64,000 nucleotides of DNA from Hansfordia pulvinata (Eukaryota > Ascomycota > Sordariomycetes > Xylariales): positions 496,001-560,000 of the forward strand of contig BJKQ01000017.1 in NCBI GenBank assembly GCA_006538405.1, read 5' to 3'. A program made the position numbers and the translations under genes. Below, in pieces: positions 35,394-48,226 of this stretch; position 1 is the first letter of the stretch; each line of letters opens with the position of its first letter. The notes below the pieces were generated by a model, which was given only the letters and a program-made list of their open reading frames with translations, was not told the origin of the DNA and did not search any database.

Positions 35394-36404
35394 ATGGGAA
35401 TCTCCAGATTAAGAGCTCCTTCACCAGCTCGGTTAATTCCTTCTCCCAAACAATCTCCACGCAACTCCTTTGCCGTGGATTGGGACTCGGAAACCGTCAT
35501 GGACATGTCCAGGCCTGCCAGCTTGGCCATTCCTCGCACTGCCTCCCCATTGATCAAAGCACCTACCCTCTCAGAAATTCTCTCCAACACGGCGCCGCCG
35601 CCATGGACTCTCAGCGCCTTCATGGCCTACCTCTCTCACAACCACTGCCTAGAAACGCTCGAATTCATCCTCGACGCCGAGAGGTACAGGGCGGCCTACG
35701 CTCAATCTGTCGAGTCGGCCGGAAACACGGCCAACGCTTGCGAGCAGGTCTGTCTGATGTGGAGGAAGGTGATCGAGGCTTACATCATGCCCTGCGCTCC
35801 TCGTGAAGTCAACATGCCTGCCACTGTTCGCGACCGCCTCCTACGCCTGGGTTGCTCGACTGCCAGGCCCCCGCACCCCAACGAGTTGAGTGAGGCTGTT
35901 AGCATCACCCACGACCTCATGAACGACTCAGTCCTGCTGCCCTTCCTCGAGTCCAAATCTCCCGTTCTGGCAGACCAGCAAGAGAGCGATGGATCCGATT
36001 CGAGGCAAGGGCGCTCCCGACTTCGCGTGCCGCGTGAGCAATCCGGTGATGAGGCCGGTCATTCGCCGAGGGCCAGTCTCCGGCTGCTGGGACTTGGTCG
36101 CAACCAACGTTCAACATCCGCATCTGCCGACTCCGCCGACGTCGAAATGGTGTCTGACTACAGCAACTCGAACTCTCCCAGTTCTGAACCCGTGACGCCT
36201 CCGACTACCCCCCCGGCCTCGGAATTCTCTTTTGCCACTTCGCCTAATTCCCTGCACCGGGCCATCACCGGCCATGGCTGGAAGAAGATGGGCGCCAAAC
36301 TCGGCCTTGGCCGCAAGAGCAAGTCCATTTCTAGGGCTGACAGGATGGCGACGGAAAGCGAGGCGGTATACGTGTCTGCCCACGCCAACCCTCGCTCCTT
36401 ATGA
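35394..36404 (+). CDS. RGS-domain G-protein signalling regulator
   Basis: A single exon of 336 residues starts at ATAATGG. A regulator-of-G-protein-signalling helical domain occupies about residues 60-185, opening with APTLSEILSNTAPPPWTLSAF and FMAYLSHNHCLETLEFILDA. It includes the long internal insertion seen in fungal RGS proteins, and ends near LMNDSVLLPFLES. RGS proteins speed GTP hydrolysis by G-alpha subunits and so limit growth, conidiation and stress signalling. The rest is a Ser-rich tail with a basic patch (GWKKMGAKLGLGRKSK). A single N-terminal RGS domain with a disordered tail and about 340-360 residues resembles Aspergillus RgsA. That orthology is a guess from architecture. The upstream region is exceptionally long. 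Confidence 0.85.
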   Translation: MGISRLRAPSPARLIPSPKQSPRNSFAVDWDSETVMDMSRPASLAIPRTASPLIKAPTLSEILSNTAPPPWTLSAFMAYLSHNHCLETLEFILDAERYRAAYAQSVESAGNTANACEQVCLMWRKVIEAYIMPCAPREVNMPATVRDRLLRLGCSTARPPHPNELSEAVSITHDLMNDSVLLPFLESKSPVLADQQESDGSDSRQGRSRLRVPREQSGDEAGHSPRASLRLLGLGRNQRSTSASADSADVEMVSDYSNSNSPSSEPVTPPTTPPASEFSFATSPNSLHRAITGHGWKKMGAKLGLGRKSKSISRADRMATESEAVYVSAHANPRSL

Positions 36405-36521
36405 AGGTCAGGGGCCCCGCTGTCTCCTGAGATTCCTCCAACCACGCTGTGTTCCTATAGCACGCAGCGACGCGAGCCCCAACCACCATCGCGCTGGGGT
36501 GACGCCCGCGTGGGTGATCAC

Positions 36522-37217
36522 ATGGCGCTAGGCAGACAATCTGCGCCCCAGCGATCCATCGATGCCGTGGTTTCTCGAGGCTGTGCCAGGGAATCAAAGG
36601 GATGCGTGGCCATGGCAGATACCTGCGCAATCTACGGACGCCAGGTGTCTAACCCACGCCAGAGCCTGCGGGCTAGGCGTGGGTTGACACCTTTGGAAAC
36701 TTCTTTACAGCCCCCTTTGAATTTGGGTAACGTGGCGGGCTCATCGCTTCCTTCGGGCACTACATCGTTTGGCCAGGCTGCTCCTCTGACCCCAATGACG
36801 CCATCCTTCATGAATGCAAGGACGCCTCCGGCGCGACCAGCTGCGAAGAACGAATGTCGATCCCGGAGCCACGCCCTATACGAGGAGAACAAGCTGTACA
36901 CCAGGGAAAAACCGAAAACGATGACACATTTCACGGATTTGTCCAACTACTTAGGACCCCGTTCATCCAGATCTCAGCATTTTCACATGCCACCAACGGC
37001 GAATACCACACCATGCGTACAGATCAACACAATGGGCGATATTTATGGATGGGAAGCCAGCTTGGAACAGCGCAACAGGCAGCTCGAAGAAAAGGCCGTC
37101 TGTTACGATACACAATCGTGCAGCAACCAATCACCGTCTCCAAGGTTCGACAAACGCGGGCTTTTGAGCCGAGTCCTTCAAATCCCTGCGAATCGCAGAA
37201 TATCATCCGCCCCCTGA
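36522..37217 (+). CDS. Doubtful hypothetical ORF downstream of the RGS gene
   Basis: Open frame of 231 codons starting at the first true ATG (upstream extension begins with GTG). It is Pro/Thr/Ser-rich in the middle (APLTPMTPSFMNARTPPARP), with no recognised domain, signal or membrane segment. It lies 118 bp after the RGS stop on the same strand, so it could be RGS 3' untranslated sequence, a missed RGS C-terminal exon or a separate gene. A strong hairpin (36643-36692) lies inside it. Codon texture is only moderately coding-like. Confidence 0.28.
   Translation: MALGRQSAPQRSIDAVVSRGCARESKGCVAMADTCAIYGRQVSNPRQSLRARRGLTPLETSLQPPLNLGNVAGSSLPSGTTSFGQAAPLTPMTPSFMNARTPPARPAAKNECRSRSHALYEENKLYTREKPKTMTHFTDLSNYLGPRSSRSQHFHMPPTANTTPCVQINTMGDIYGWEASLEQRNRQLEEKAVCYDTQSCSNQSPSPRFDKRGLLSRVLQIPANRRISSAP
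36643..36692. repeat. Strong inverted repeat (hairpin)
   Basis: Arm AGGTGTCTAACCCACGCC at 36643-36660 pairs with GGCGTGGGTTGACACCT at 36676-36692, with 17 paired bases, a single bulged T and a 15-base loop. It is followed by a TTTGG stretch. It could act as an RNA structure in a transcript. Confidence 0.85.
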
Positions 37218-39435
37218 AGCCCGAGGGGCAAATACCCCGGGACACCTGGACATAGGTCCATCTTTCACACTACTTATTCCGTCACCATCGGAAACGACGC
37301 ATCTGAAACTATAGACTTGGGACACGAATGCATTAGGCGAGGCGTTACACGGAGGGAATGTTTTTGCATAAAAATACCACGATTGCTTTTGGCTTTAGGA
37401 TTTTGTGGCAGAGAAGAGCTGCCTGGGAGCATTGTTGCCGACCTTTCAGCAGATTGCGTCCGCATCAGCGTGGGCGACAGGCTCTCCTGGCCAGGAGAGC
37501 TGCGCCGACCTTACGAACCGAAATGAGTAATGTCACATCATTGCGTACCTATTCATGGCATATGTTTGATTATCTTGCTATTCAGTGTCTGGACAGAGCG
37601 AGTTGCGCGTGAGCTCAGTGGCAAAGGCCGGGCTTCAGCACGGGTTGGGTTGTACATCAGCACAGCACATGGACGGGAGGGAGACCGGATGGGGCACGTG
37701 CACCTGGTGCAAACCACCACCCAGAACTGTAAAATGACATTGCAATATGCAAAACCGTTCAAAATGACAAACAATCCCGCGACATGCGGCAGAGCCCCGA
37801 ATCTTAGCTTGACTGATGAACGCAAGTGCTGATGCCGGCCTAAGCCGCCGTCGCTGTCAGAGGATCTGGCCCAGCCCTTGGCGGGCGAATCAAACAGCGC
37901 GGTGTGCTGATAAGGAAGACCCTGAGTGCTTCGGACCCAAAGCCCTAACGATTCGTGGCTCGTCACCGAATAGATGGCGACTCTTCGGCGGGCAGGGGTG
38001 GCAAGCAGGCTACGTCACTTTGTCGCCTTCTTCGACCCATCTTCGGCCTAAAATTCTGGACCGGTTGCTGACAAGGGCATTAAGACCCTGATCCCTTCTG
38101 TGCCCCTGCTCTTACTCGCCCATATTTTCGACTATGTGCATATGCTGACGAGAGCAGCGGGACCATTTTTGTCCTTTTCCTGATTCTGTTGCCTGCCATC
38201 CCTGATAGCGTCTCACAAAGGAGGCGTGAGAGGGAGAGAGATTAGGGAACAACAACCCAAATCTGTCTGGGCCGCGATTCGTTCCATCATCCACCCACCC
38301 CGTACCCAAGACAGTCCTCCGGCCTGCCCGCCTACGGCACAGCCGAACCGCCGGCGACCCCACACCTGACTTTCAACCCCGGGCATGTCCACCGCTTGCT
38401 CGGGAGTCTACTCGTAACGGTGCGGCTCTGGGCATCAGTTGACAGATCATCACGCTGGGGTGGGATAACGTTTGCCTACTGTGATGCTCCCTCGTCCCTA
38501 GGGGGAGAATTTTGTATTCTGCTAGCCGATTGGTATCCTGGGGCTTCTCCCTGGTCTGCTTAAGTAACCCGCATTGACTCTGGGGGAGGATATGAGACGG
38601 CTTGGGCGGATATGGCTTGAGCTTGATAGGTGGTCATATGATACTATGGAGCAGCAAGGAGGAGAACGAACTATAGGGCACAGCATGGTAGATCGCTTGT
38701 ACAGTCACAATCTAGACGGAGTCTTCCCTTTTCATTCGAATACTATTTCATTGTTGCAGGCAAGACGGCGCAATCAAACCCAGAAAAATTCAGACGCGGG
38801 CCACTGCCTGGGCATGATCACGAGAGTCGAGAGATCAAGTACGGGAAGACGCGCCCTCGTCAAAGGACTGACAGTTCATCGTGGCCAAAGGCATTACTGA
38901 TTTGCGTCGACCTGGGAGAAGGCAACGTGTCGCCATGCGGGCCTTTCGTCCTCTGGCCAGCCCACTAAACGACCATGCAGAATATTTTTTTCACTTATCG
39001 CAACGGGCCTGGCCGCCATGCTGATAAAGGAGGATATATATAAAAGATAAAGATGACATAGGGAACGCAACTACTAATCTTGACATAAATCCGGGAAACA
39101 GTGGCGCGGGATGTGCCTGCTTCTCCCTTTTGCGCGGCGGACGACGGACGACTCGTCTCTGCAGCATACGAGACATATTTCCACCATCTTCAAAGCTTCG
39201 TCCGGAAACCGCCTGCTCCCCGCCAAAATGATTACTCGGGCGCCCTGAGCTCTGTCTATATGCAACCGCGCTTTGTCCTTTCAAAAAGCGCCCGGCTGTC
39301 AAAATGCATTCACACACTCCCAGAGAAATTCAAAACACAAGACGCGAGCACGCGCGCGGGCAGGCGCGTGGTGGTGGTCTGAGACGCAGATCGGACTCAC
39401 AGCACTACATCTCGGCGGCTCGTACCAACAACAGC
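37218..39435. other. Convergent intergenic region
   Basis: No supported gene between the plus-strand RGS side and the minus-strand GUT2 gene. One TACTCGTA octamer lies near 38408, and a TATATATAAAAG stretch near 39033-39048 has no gene attached. Confidence 0.55.
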
Positions 39436-41554
39436 TTACTCGACCTCCTCGACCTGGGGCTTGTCATGCCTCGAGTACTTCTTGTAGTCCTCCGAGATGG
39501 ACAGACCCAGCTGCTTCTTCTCGACCTGGTCGCGCGTGGCCGTCAGCATGGGGGCGGGCAGGCCCATGGACTCGAGGAACGCGACGGCTGTCATATTTGT
39601 TAGCGCTTGATTCGGCAACCGGGAATTCAATTAGGGGGGGGGGCGCGAAGCTTACAGTCTTTCCATTCGCGCTCCTGGCGGGTCTGGTCCCACTTGAGTT
39701 CCTGCGACATGACGTCGATGATCTTGGGCAGGGCCTCGAGGGCAGCCTGGGCGTTGAGGAACGCGAGACGGGTCCGGCGGGCGAGGATGTCAATTGGGGT
39801 CTGCGCGTACTCGTGCGAAATGGCGTAGCGGATCTCGCCGTCGATGAAAGGGTACAGCTTGGAGATGCGCTCTCCCCTGGCGGGGAAGCGGCCGTCGGTG
39901 GGCTTGCACAGGGACGCGACGGTCCACGCCCTGTCGCCGTAGCTCTCGGTCAGGTGCTTGGCAACCTCGGTCTCGATACCGTACTGCTGGATGATGGGAA
40001 TGAAGAGGGTCTTGCTGAAGCCGTGGGCTCCGATCAGGCGGACCTTGTGGGTTTGGCAGGAGCCGTCGAGAATGGCGCCGTCGTCGACGTGCTGAGTGCC
40101 GCTGACGTAGGGGGCGTTGGGGTAGGCCTTGGTGGGAAGGTTGAACTGCTTGACGGCCTCGTCGACACACTCCTCGGCCATCTGGCGATAGGTGGTCCAC
40201 TTACCACCGGCGCAGGTGATGAGGCCCGAGTCGGAAACATCAATCAGGTGGTTACGGACGAGGGACTCGGTGTTGGTGGCCTTGGGGTCCTTGACCAGGG
40301 GCCGCAGGCCGGACCAGGCGGCCAGGACGTCGCCGCGGCGGACGTTAAGGTCGGGCGACAGGTAGTGGCTGATCTCCTTGAGAATCCACTGGATGGACTC
40401 CTCGGCGGGGATAGGGTTCTCCTGGATGATGGCAGGGTCGTCGGTGGTACCGGCGATGGTGTTGCCCTGCCACGGGAGGAAGAAGATGACGCGGCCGTCC
40501 GAGGTGGCGGGGTCGATCAGGCCCATCTTGCCGGGGCAGTAGTAGCCAGGCAGGATGACGTGCACGCCCGAGGCGGGAGAGACAATCTCCTTGCACTTCT
40601 GGTCGTCGAGCTTGCGGATCGCGTCAGAGAAGGGACCGGTGGCGTTGATGATGCACTTGGCCTTGACGGTGATCTCCTCGCCGACCTGGCCACTGCGCTC
40701 GGGGATGTTGTCCTTGATGACGGCGCCGTTGAGCTTGCCGTTGGAGTCCTTGGTCAGGCCCGTGACGGTGGCGTGGTTGAGGGTGGTGGCGCCGTAGACG
40801 GAGGCGGTCATGGCGATGGACACGTTCATGCGCGAGTCGTTGTGGGCACCGTCGTAGTAGACCAGGGCGCCCTTGAGGTTGTCCTGCTTCAGCATGGGAA
40901 AGGCCTCAATGGTCTTGCTGCGGGTCATGAAGTACGAGGTCTCGATGCCCTCGCTGCCGGCCAGCAGGTCGTACATCTTGGTACCGGCCCAGTAGTAGGG
41001 GGCCTTCCACCAGGCGTCGAGGGGCACCATGATGGGCAGCCACATGCTCAGGTGGGGGGCGGTCTGCAGGAAGTACTTGCGCTCCTTCAGAGCCTCCTTG
41101 ACGAGGGCGTACTGGTTGTAGTCGAGGTTCCAGAAGGCCTTCTCGAGGTAGCGGACACCGCCGTGAACCAGCTTGGTGCTCTTGCTGCTGGTGCCGCTGC
41201 TAAAGTCGTCGCGCTCGACGAGGGCGACCTTGAGGCCGCGGGTGACGGCGTCGAGGGCGACACCGGCTCCGGTCGCGCCGCCGCCGACGACCAGCATGTC
41301 GTACTCCTCGTCCTTGTTGAAGCTCTTCTTGAGGTCGGCAATCTGCTCCTCGCGCGTCTTTATCCGGGGAATTGGGGCAGCTTGAAGGAGCCGTCGGGCT
41401 GGTAGACGGGGGGCGGCACGGCAGGGCCGTCGAGGCCGGGGATGTTGCGCGGCCGCATGGTGTAGACGAGCAGACCGGCGCCACCGGCGGCGGCGATACC
41501 GGTGGGCACGGCCATGCGGCGCAGCATGCCCGAGGCTCGGGCGAATCTGGACAT
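39436..41554 (-). CDS. GUT2: Mitochondrial FAD-dependent glycerol-3-phosphate dehydrogenase
   Basis: Exons 41554-39656 and 39587-39436, with a 68-bp intron (GTAAGC donor, CTAAC branch, CAG acceptor; it holds a G10/C10 run). The N-terminus is basic and followed by a hydrophobic stretch (GIAAAGGAGLLVYTM), fitting import to the inner membrane. YDMLVVGGGATGAGVALDA at about 85-103 is the FAD-binding motif, followed by VERDDFSSGTSSKSTKLVHG and, near the C-terminus, EYAQTPIDILARRTRLAFL. The enzyme oxidises glycerol-3-phosphate to dihydroxyacetone phosphate and passes electrons to ubiquinone, linking glycerol use and cytosolic NADH to respiration. The frame breaks once near codon 63 at a GGGG run (plus strand) at 41366-41369. 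One extra base joins KLPQFP to RIKTREEQIADL and gives 2052 nt (683 residues, normal for the family). A consensus error is the likely cause. Confidence 0.96.
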
Positions 41555-42057
41555 GATGGGCGGCGGTGCTGGGGATGCGACAGCAGCAGTGAAGCCGGCG
41601 CAAACGGGAAGGGAGGAGGTAGGAGGCGGGAGAGCTGGAGCTGGCTACCTGGAGGGAGGGGGAAAGGACCAAGTAGACAGGCAGGCGGCAGGGGGGAGGC
41701 GAGGCTCGAGGCTCAGGTCGCCAGGCGAAAGGCAACACGCACGGGGCTGAGATGGCGGAGTGTGGTGGGAGGGCAGGAGGGAAAGGGGAGGGAGATGAGA
41801 AGAAAAAAAGGCCAGCCAGCTTTAGGGAGAGCAGGGCAGGCAGGCAGGCGGGCACGTAGGAGGATGGATGGGACGGACGGAGGGCGGCAAGCTCCACGAG
41901 AAGGAAAAGCTGCTGAAACGACCTGGTCTGTCTGACTGATGAATTGACTTACACTTGGGCGTTCTACTCGTACCTGGTCGACGGACGGAGCGCGCTACTA
42001 CGACGAATGTAGATACAGTACGCGGCACGGAGGCGCACGCACTTTGCTCGTACCTTG

Positions 42058-42058
<1 letters not shown>

Positions 42059-42112
<54 letters not shown>
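42059..42112. repeat. AC microsatellite, 27 units
   Basis: Perfect (AC)27 in the upstream region of GUT2, about 500 bp from its start codon. Confidence 0.95.
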
Positions 42113-42116
<4 letters not shown>

Positions 42117-44978
42117 CTAAGTGCATACCACCTACCGTACCTACTGTACCTTGGTGCTAAGGTTGGCTGCTGCCAGGCAGATGTAGTACTCGTAAAAGCT
42201 CCTCCTGTACATAATGGGTTGGACGGGCGGGAGCGCGCGCTCGCTCGAGTTGTCTCTTTTCCTCACTCACTCTCTCTCTCTCTCTCTTTCTTCCTCTGTA
42301 TGTTGCCTGCCTGACCGTGATCTTGCCGTGCCGGCCGTGCCTGACTTTGGCCCTATGTTGCCCTGCCTTACCCTAACCTGGCTTGAGCTCTCTCCCTCTC
42401 TCTGTCTCTCTCCTTGCCTTGACCTCACACTTTGCGTGCCTGGTAAGGCCCCAGCGGACCTGAGAACCCGGGCCGGACGGAACCTGGCTCGACCTGAGTT
42501 GGTGCGCGTTGGCCGGGCCCGGCCTGAGCTGGGGATCCACCCTGAATGCCGGGCAAGGTCAATGAGGACGGGGCCAAGGCTTGGGGCCAAGGGCAGGGCA
42601 GGGCGTGAGGGCGTAAGGGCGCGCGTGGGAGAGTGGGCGGGCACCAGAGCTGGCTCCTCATCAGGGTGGGCATGCATCCGCATCCGCAGCAGCGGTCGGG
42701 CAAGCAGGGGCGCGCGCGAGGGTTGGCAGGGCCGCGCGATCGGCGACGGGCGGCCCGCAAAAAAGGTCGACGGTTCGAGGACGGCCAGGTGGAGACCCCC
42801 CCAAGACCGCTGGGAGGCCGAAGAGTGGGCACGCTATGACGCTGGCGATTCTCACGATGCTCGACAGGGTGACGGACAGACAGGGTGGCGGAGCGTCAGG
42901 TCCGTTTTGGACATCTGGCGATGCTTTCGAAGAGCGCACGCTGGCGCCGGCAGGCAGGAGGTTGGTGGTGGTGGTCCATCGCTGTGTGCCGTGAGTTATC
43001 GTGCTGTGTCTCCCAGGGTCGGGCGGAGTGGTGGGAGCACTCGTAGAACTGTGTGGGAAAGGACAGAAATGAGGAGAACAGGCGGGCTGCTGATACGAGA
43101 ACGACGACGACGTGGTGGGATGATTGCAAAGGGGGGCCTACGGGGCCCAACAACGGACCAAGGTCCATCGAATTGGTAAAAGATGATGACCAGAAACACC
43201 AAGGGACCCAACGTGCGTGCACACCCTCCAGTCCAGCTGCACCTGCCGTGGGTGAATGATGGAACGGTTAGTCGAGAATGACTTGGTCTTTGCGTATCGC
43301 TGCACCATCTCCCGGCCTGCCATGAATGTACTGCATCGGGCTCGTTAGGCCTGAAGATACTGACGTGATCGCCTCTCGTGTACGTGCTTGAAAAGTACAC
43401 ACGCGTACACGGGCTGGCTATTGGGACTCGACCTCATGAATAGGAGGTTGCAATTGAAAGCCCAGACCAACAGGCGGCAGGCGCAATCTGGGTCGCCGGA
43501 GTCTTGGACCCTCCTTCTTCAGGTCAGCAGGCGTGTCAGACATTTCTGTGACAAGTACCCGAAAGGCGCCATTTGGGCGGAAAGTTACCTACATTAATGT
43601 GTCTATGCCCACACATCCTGGTGTAATGTACGGACACCTGGTAGGTACTCGTATGGAAGGGAGTGGGAACTGCGATAGCCCTGTACCTAGGCACCTACTA
43701 GTTGTACGTGCAACGTGTACATTCAAACACGGCCTCGTACCGCCTACTTGGGCGCTCAGCACGAATGGGCAGGGCTGGAAGAGAAGAGAGGAAAAGACGA
43801 GAAAAAGAAAAGAAAAGTGCATCAAAAGAACGGATGCCTTCCCCCGCCGGGCTTATTAGAGACGTCTTTGAGTTTGCTGGCCAATCCGAATGGCCATGCG
43901 TCCCACGAGCACGCAAGAATCTCTACCTGATAAGGTATGGGTATGCGAGTGCGTGCTCTCTAGGTATCTCATACAGGTGAAGCAGACAGGAGAGCAATCC
44001 ACCTCAGGTGCCTCCCTCACAAAGGCGCACGCGTACAGCGCCGGTCCGGGCGACTATCGTACATATGTACCCGAACTCAGGGGCCCAAACAGGTACGAGT
44101 ATTACTCGTGGCCCCTGTCAATAACCCGGGGTGCTCTCATTGCATCCAACGATCAAGTGCCTCCTAGCTAATGGAAGGGTATCGCATGTACGGTACGAGT
44201 AGTCTGGCGCTACAAGCCCAAGGCTCTATTTGCACAGAAAATGCTTCAAGCCAAGGGGTGGAGAGGGAAGAGTAATAATAGCAGCGAGCCCAGATACTCT
44301 GTACCTACTAGGGAGGAACTCTCGTAGAAGAGAATCTGGAAATGAAACAACATCGCGGCTGCAAGGGAATGGAATGGCACGACTCGTGCCGGCACACCTC
44401 ATTCTTTCCCACCGCCATCCTTCGTGCTCTCGCATGGCCCCGGTTCGTCCATTTCCTCAGAATCCCATACCGATCGCGATCGATGGATGGCCTGCTGCGC
44501 ACGCACGCACGAGTATGCGCAATTGGCAACGCGACTGGACAATTGTGGGAGAAGCCCAACCCCCAGCTCGCACCGGATTGTCTGCTCCTAAAATCCGAGT
44601 GCGCCCTGCACACAAACCGGTTCGCCTCGCGTCCCCCGCTTTATTCAAGCAGACTTACCCACATCCTTCTTCTTCTCCATGATCCATGATCTGGAATCTG
44701 GGATCTATGATCTATGACCTCAGACTCTGCCCAGGGGTTGGATGATCGCGGCAGCCACTGCGAGGTGAGGATTGGGGGATGGGTTTCCGGTTCGCGTGGC
44801 CAGAAGCAGGCACAGAGACACACCCATGCCATATCCTCACGAGCAATGATAATACGAGTGAAATAAAGCACCGTGTGTGGAAGCGGCGAGAGCGTCACTG
44901 GCGAATGACCCTCCCAATTACTGTTGGATTGCTACTCCGTTTGATTCTGGCCATTTTCAACATTGCGAGCTCCCGTTT

Positions 44979-44994
44979 GTACGAGTACTCGTAC
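44979..44994. repeat. 16-bp perfect palindrome of the TACTCGTA family
   Basis: GTACGAGTACTCGTAC, identical to the copy at 16599-16614, here followed by GAGC. Confidence 0.9.
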
Positions 44995-47129
44995 GAGCAC
45001 TTTCATGTTACTGGGATGAGTGCGTCGCAACCTCTTATTATGAACTTATGATACTCGTATGAACTTATGAGCTGCCGATCTGCCTGCGTATGACTTGGAA
45101 CACGGCCCCGGCGCCAACCGCGAGACAAGAAGTAGATAACATGTCCGCACCTTACCTACATATGTAGGTATGGATCCAGTCGGGCGAGCCGCGGCAGGGG
45201 TTCCGGGGCCGGCAAGCCAAGCGGATCCTCTCTAAATCGTGCCTCACAAAGCGCGACCTAAGGGGGTACCCAACTTGTAGATAGAGAGTATGTACTCCGC
45301 CGTGGTCGTGGAGAGATTTGAGGGTGGCGCGCGTGGGGTGCACACGGCGAGTCAGCCCCAAAGATGCGAGTTGCAAGCCCGGCGACTCTCTGTTTTTTTT
45401 TTCCTGTTTCTTTTTTTTTCGGGGGCCTTCCTTCTCCCATTTTTGCGGCTGTCTACTAGGTACCTCGTGCTTACGAGTACTCGTAGTCGTGCCGGCACGT
45501 CTTTATTCTTTCTTTTACATATTTTCATTATGGATTCTTATTGCTCAAAGACTTCCTTCCGCCCCCACGGAGTCAAGCATCATCCCCATCTTGACCACAG
45601 CCGATTCAGGGGTCCAATCTGGATCAAGTACTACTCGTGCACTCGTGGTGAGCCCGGTAGGCAAGTACCTCCTTGCCATCGACCAGCCTCAAAGCACGGC
45701 ACCAAGCCTGGCACGCCTGGGCAGATCCAACACACCAGATTGTCAAACAAGCAGGAGCATCGGGCATTGGCAGGCTCCCATGGGTCTAATCGATTCGGCT
45801 ACCTGTCAGCTTGTCAGACGAGCCTTTGTGTATCGGATGCGGTGACTTCAAGTCCTCGTGGATGAGGACGTCCAGTGTTTGCACTGATGGAATAGAAGTA
45901 TGCCGTCTCGAGCTGCACCCGCAATTCGAGTACCTACGACTCACGAGTAATAGTAAAGGGGCTGGGCTGCCTTCTACTACGGAGCTGTACGGAGAAGAGC
46001 TTACGAGTCCATGGGGCAAGGCTTGGCGCTCTTCATGTCAGATGACAGTTCAGAAAAGGGCCCGTTGGATCCATCCATCAGAGAGGTCGTCTGTCTGCTT
46101 CGGGTTGAACAGCACCGCTGCGGTCCACACCGACACACCGACACACCGGTACATGTACTCAGACGAGTACGTGCCCTGCGCCTGCGAGCGTCTCAGGTGC
46201 GGGTACCCCCTTATACGAGCAGCTGGTATATCGACTGGAATCACACTATAAACACTGCACTCCACTCACGATGCTCGCACGCGTGTCCCTCGTGCGTACG
46301 CGTAGTTCGGATTCGCACCCGTGGTCTTGACACAGTGCAGAGTTGCACATCTGACATCTGCACAAAAGGACGACAGCGCTGGACGACCCTTGATGTTTCA
46401 AAACCCTCTTTGCCATTGTCTACCTGCTGTGATCGCTGGAGTTCTACAATCGCATCAATGGCAGCCAGGCACCACATGAGTTCCTCAATGATGCAAAAAG
46501 CGCACTTTGAAGTCCCGCTCAGCACAGCAAGCAGCGAGATGACGTCATCCATCTGCAGCGCCGGCACAGCTCATCGGCGCCGCCGCCCCTTTGTATGGAT
46601 GTACGTAAGCAAGTATTGTATCTATCCATTCATGATGTTGCTTCCGCTACCCAGGTCTATGCTTGTCGAGAATAATCATATAACGTCGTGAATGCCCCAG
46701 GGACTGCTCGCATCGGCTTCACCACGAGGCGCGAGCCCAGGCGCACACCATAACACCGGACCTTTCCCGCTCCCGTAAACCTCCAACGCCGGCCGCCATC
46801 TCCCAGCTGATCGCGATGCGCCCCGCGGCAAGAAAGGACACCACTCTGCGCCCCCAGGTTCCTCCACCACGCGCCGTCTGCCCCTCCCCCATTCCCACGC
46901 GCGCCCGGTTCTCCATCCCGTCATGCGCAGAAGGTGCGGGCCCGCCCTACGTTAGCTCCCGTCCCTGAATCCCCGCCAACATCGCGATCGTGTCCTGTCC
47001 CGCTTCTATCTCGTCAATGCCCCGGATGTGCTGTCCAGTGTGTTGTGTGTGTGTGTGTGCATGAGTGTATCCTCCCCGACCCTCATGCTTCTCCGCCACA
47101 GCGCTTCACTGCTTGAAGGAGACCACTCC

Positions 47130-48195
47130 TCATCGCGCGTCTAGGCACAGCGCAAAAAGCTCGTCCACGAACGTCGGCGTCTCGGCGCCCCGGTCCGACT
47201 CGACCGTCGTATCCAGCCGCCGCCGCGTCCCGGGCAGCGGCTTCAGCTCCAGCTCCGAGTCCAGGTCCGGGTCCAGGTCCGCTACGTTGCGGCCCGTCGC
47301 CGTCCTCTGCCGCTGGTGGCCGCCACGGTGGCGCCCACCGACGGGCGTTGGTGACGGCGACGAGCCGGACCGCCGCCGCTGCGCCGCCGCCGCCGACTGC
47401 CTTTGGGTGGCCTTCTTGACGCCCCCAGCGCCGCCGCCCTTGCTCGCCCCCACCGCGTCGACATCCCGCACGTCCACCGTGATCTCCTGAGACACCATGA
47501 TGCCTCCATAGCTCGACTGCGCGTGCTTCTGCTGCGGCGCGGGCGCAGACGCCGGCGCATCGGGCTTCGCCTCCCTCGCCAGAGGTCCCCGCTTCTGCTG
47601 CTGCTGTTGTCGTGATTGGGAACTGTAGTCATCCGCAGCGGCGCTAGTACTGGTAGTGTTGGGCCCGTTGTTGCCGTTCTCGCTCCTGTTGCCGTCGTCG
47701 CTGTTCCTGCTGGTGCTGCTGTTGCTGTCCTCGGCCCAGAGCTTCACTTCTGACGTGCTGGTTGCCGATGACTGCTGGCGCTTACGCGGCGACGCCTCGG
47801 CTTCGCCATTGCGCCGCAGCCGCAGCCTTCTGGCCAGGGATGCGAGTCGCTGCTGCACGGGCCCGCCCCTGTGACTGTCTTCCTCGCGGCCACCGACGCT
47901 GCTGGCCAGCGCAGCAGCCGGGAAGGCGCGCCGTTGTTGCCGCCGCCTGGCCCCCCGTTGATGATGGGTCCCATCTCGCGGTGAGCGAAGCGCGAGAAGG
48001 CGGCGTGGGCGGGCGAGTCGCGCAACGCCATGGCCTGCTGGATCTTGAAGAAGGTCAACGGCGAGAAGTGGCAGCTCGTGCTGCGCACGCTCGTGTGGAT
48101 CGGCATGAGAAGATGCAGAGCGATCATGCTGCACGTGTCGCTCCCGCCGTTGCCGTCGACGCCGCTCACGCCGCTGCTTACGCTGTGCCTGGTGG

Positions 48196-48226
<31 letters not shown>

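Larger units (their letters stand above)
41555..47129. other. Gene-poor 5.6-kb region
   Basis: It lies upstream of GUT2 (left) and at the 3' end of the MHYT gene (right). No gene can be supported; open frames of up to 321 codons are Arg/Gly-rich and unrecognised. About 12 TACTCGTA-family octamers are scattered between 41965 and 45490, including a 16-bp palindrome. There is a long AC repeat and a T/C-rich patch at 45391-45420. Confidence 0.6.

Noticed and set aside
39273..41405. 710-codon open frame on the plus strand opposite GUT2
   Set aside because: It is the antisense shadow of the GC-rich GUT2 coding sequence; the Gly/Val/Asp/Leu texture comes from complementary codons and it matches no family.
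42214..43179. 321-codon plus-strand frame
   Set aside because: Its N-terminus lies in CT-repeat sequence, the rest is Arg/Gly-rich with no domain, and it sits in an octamer-rich spacer.
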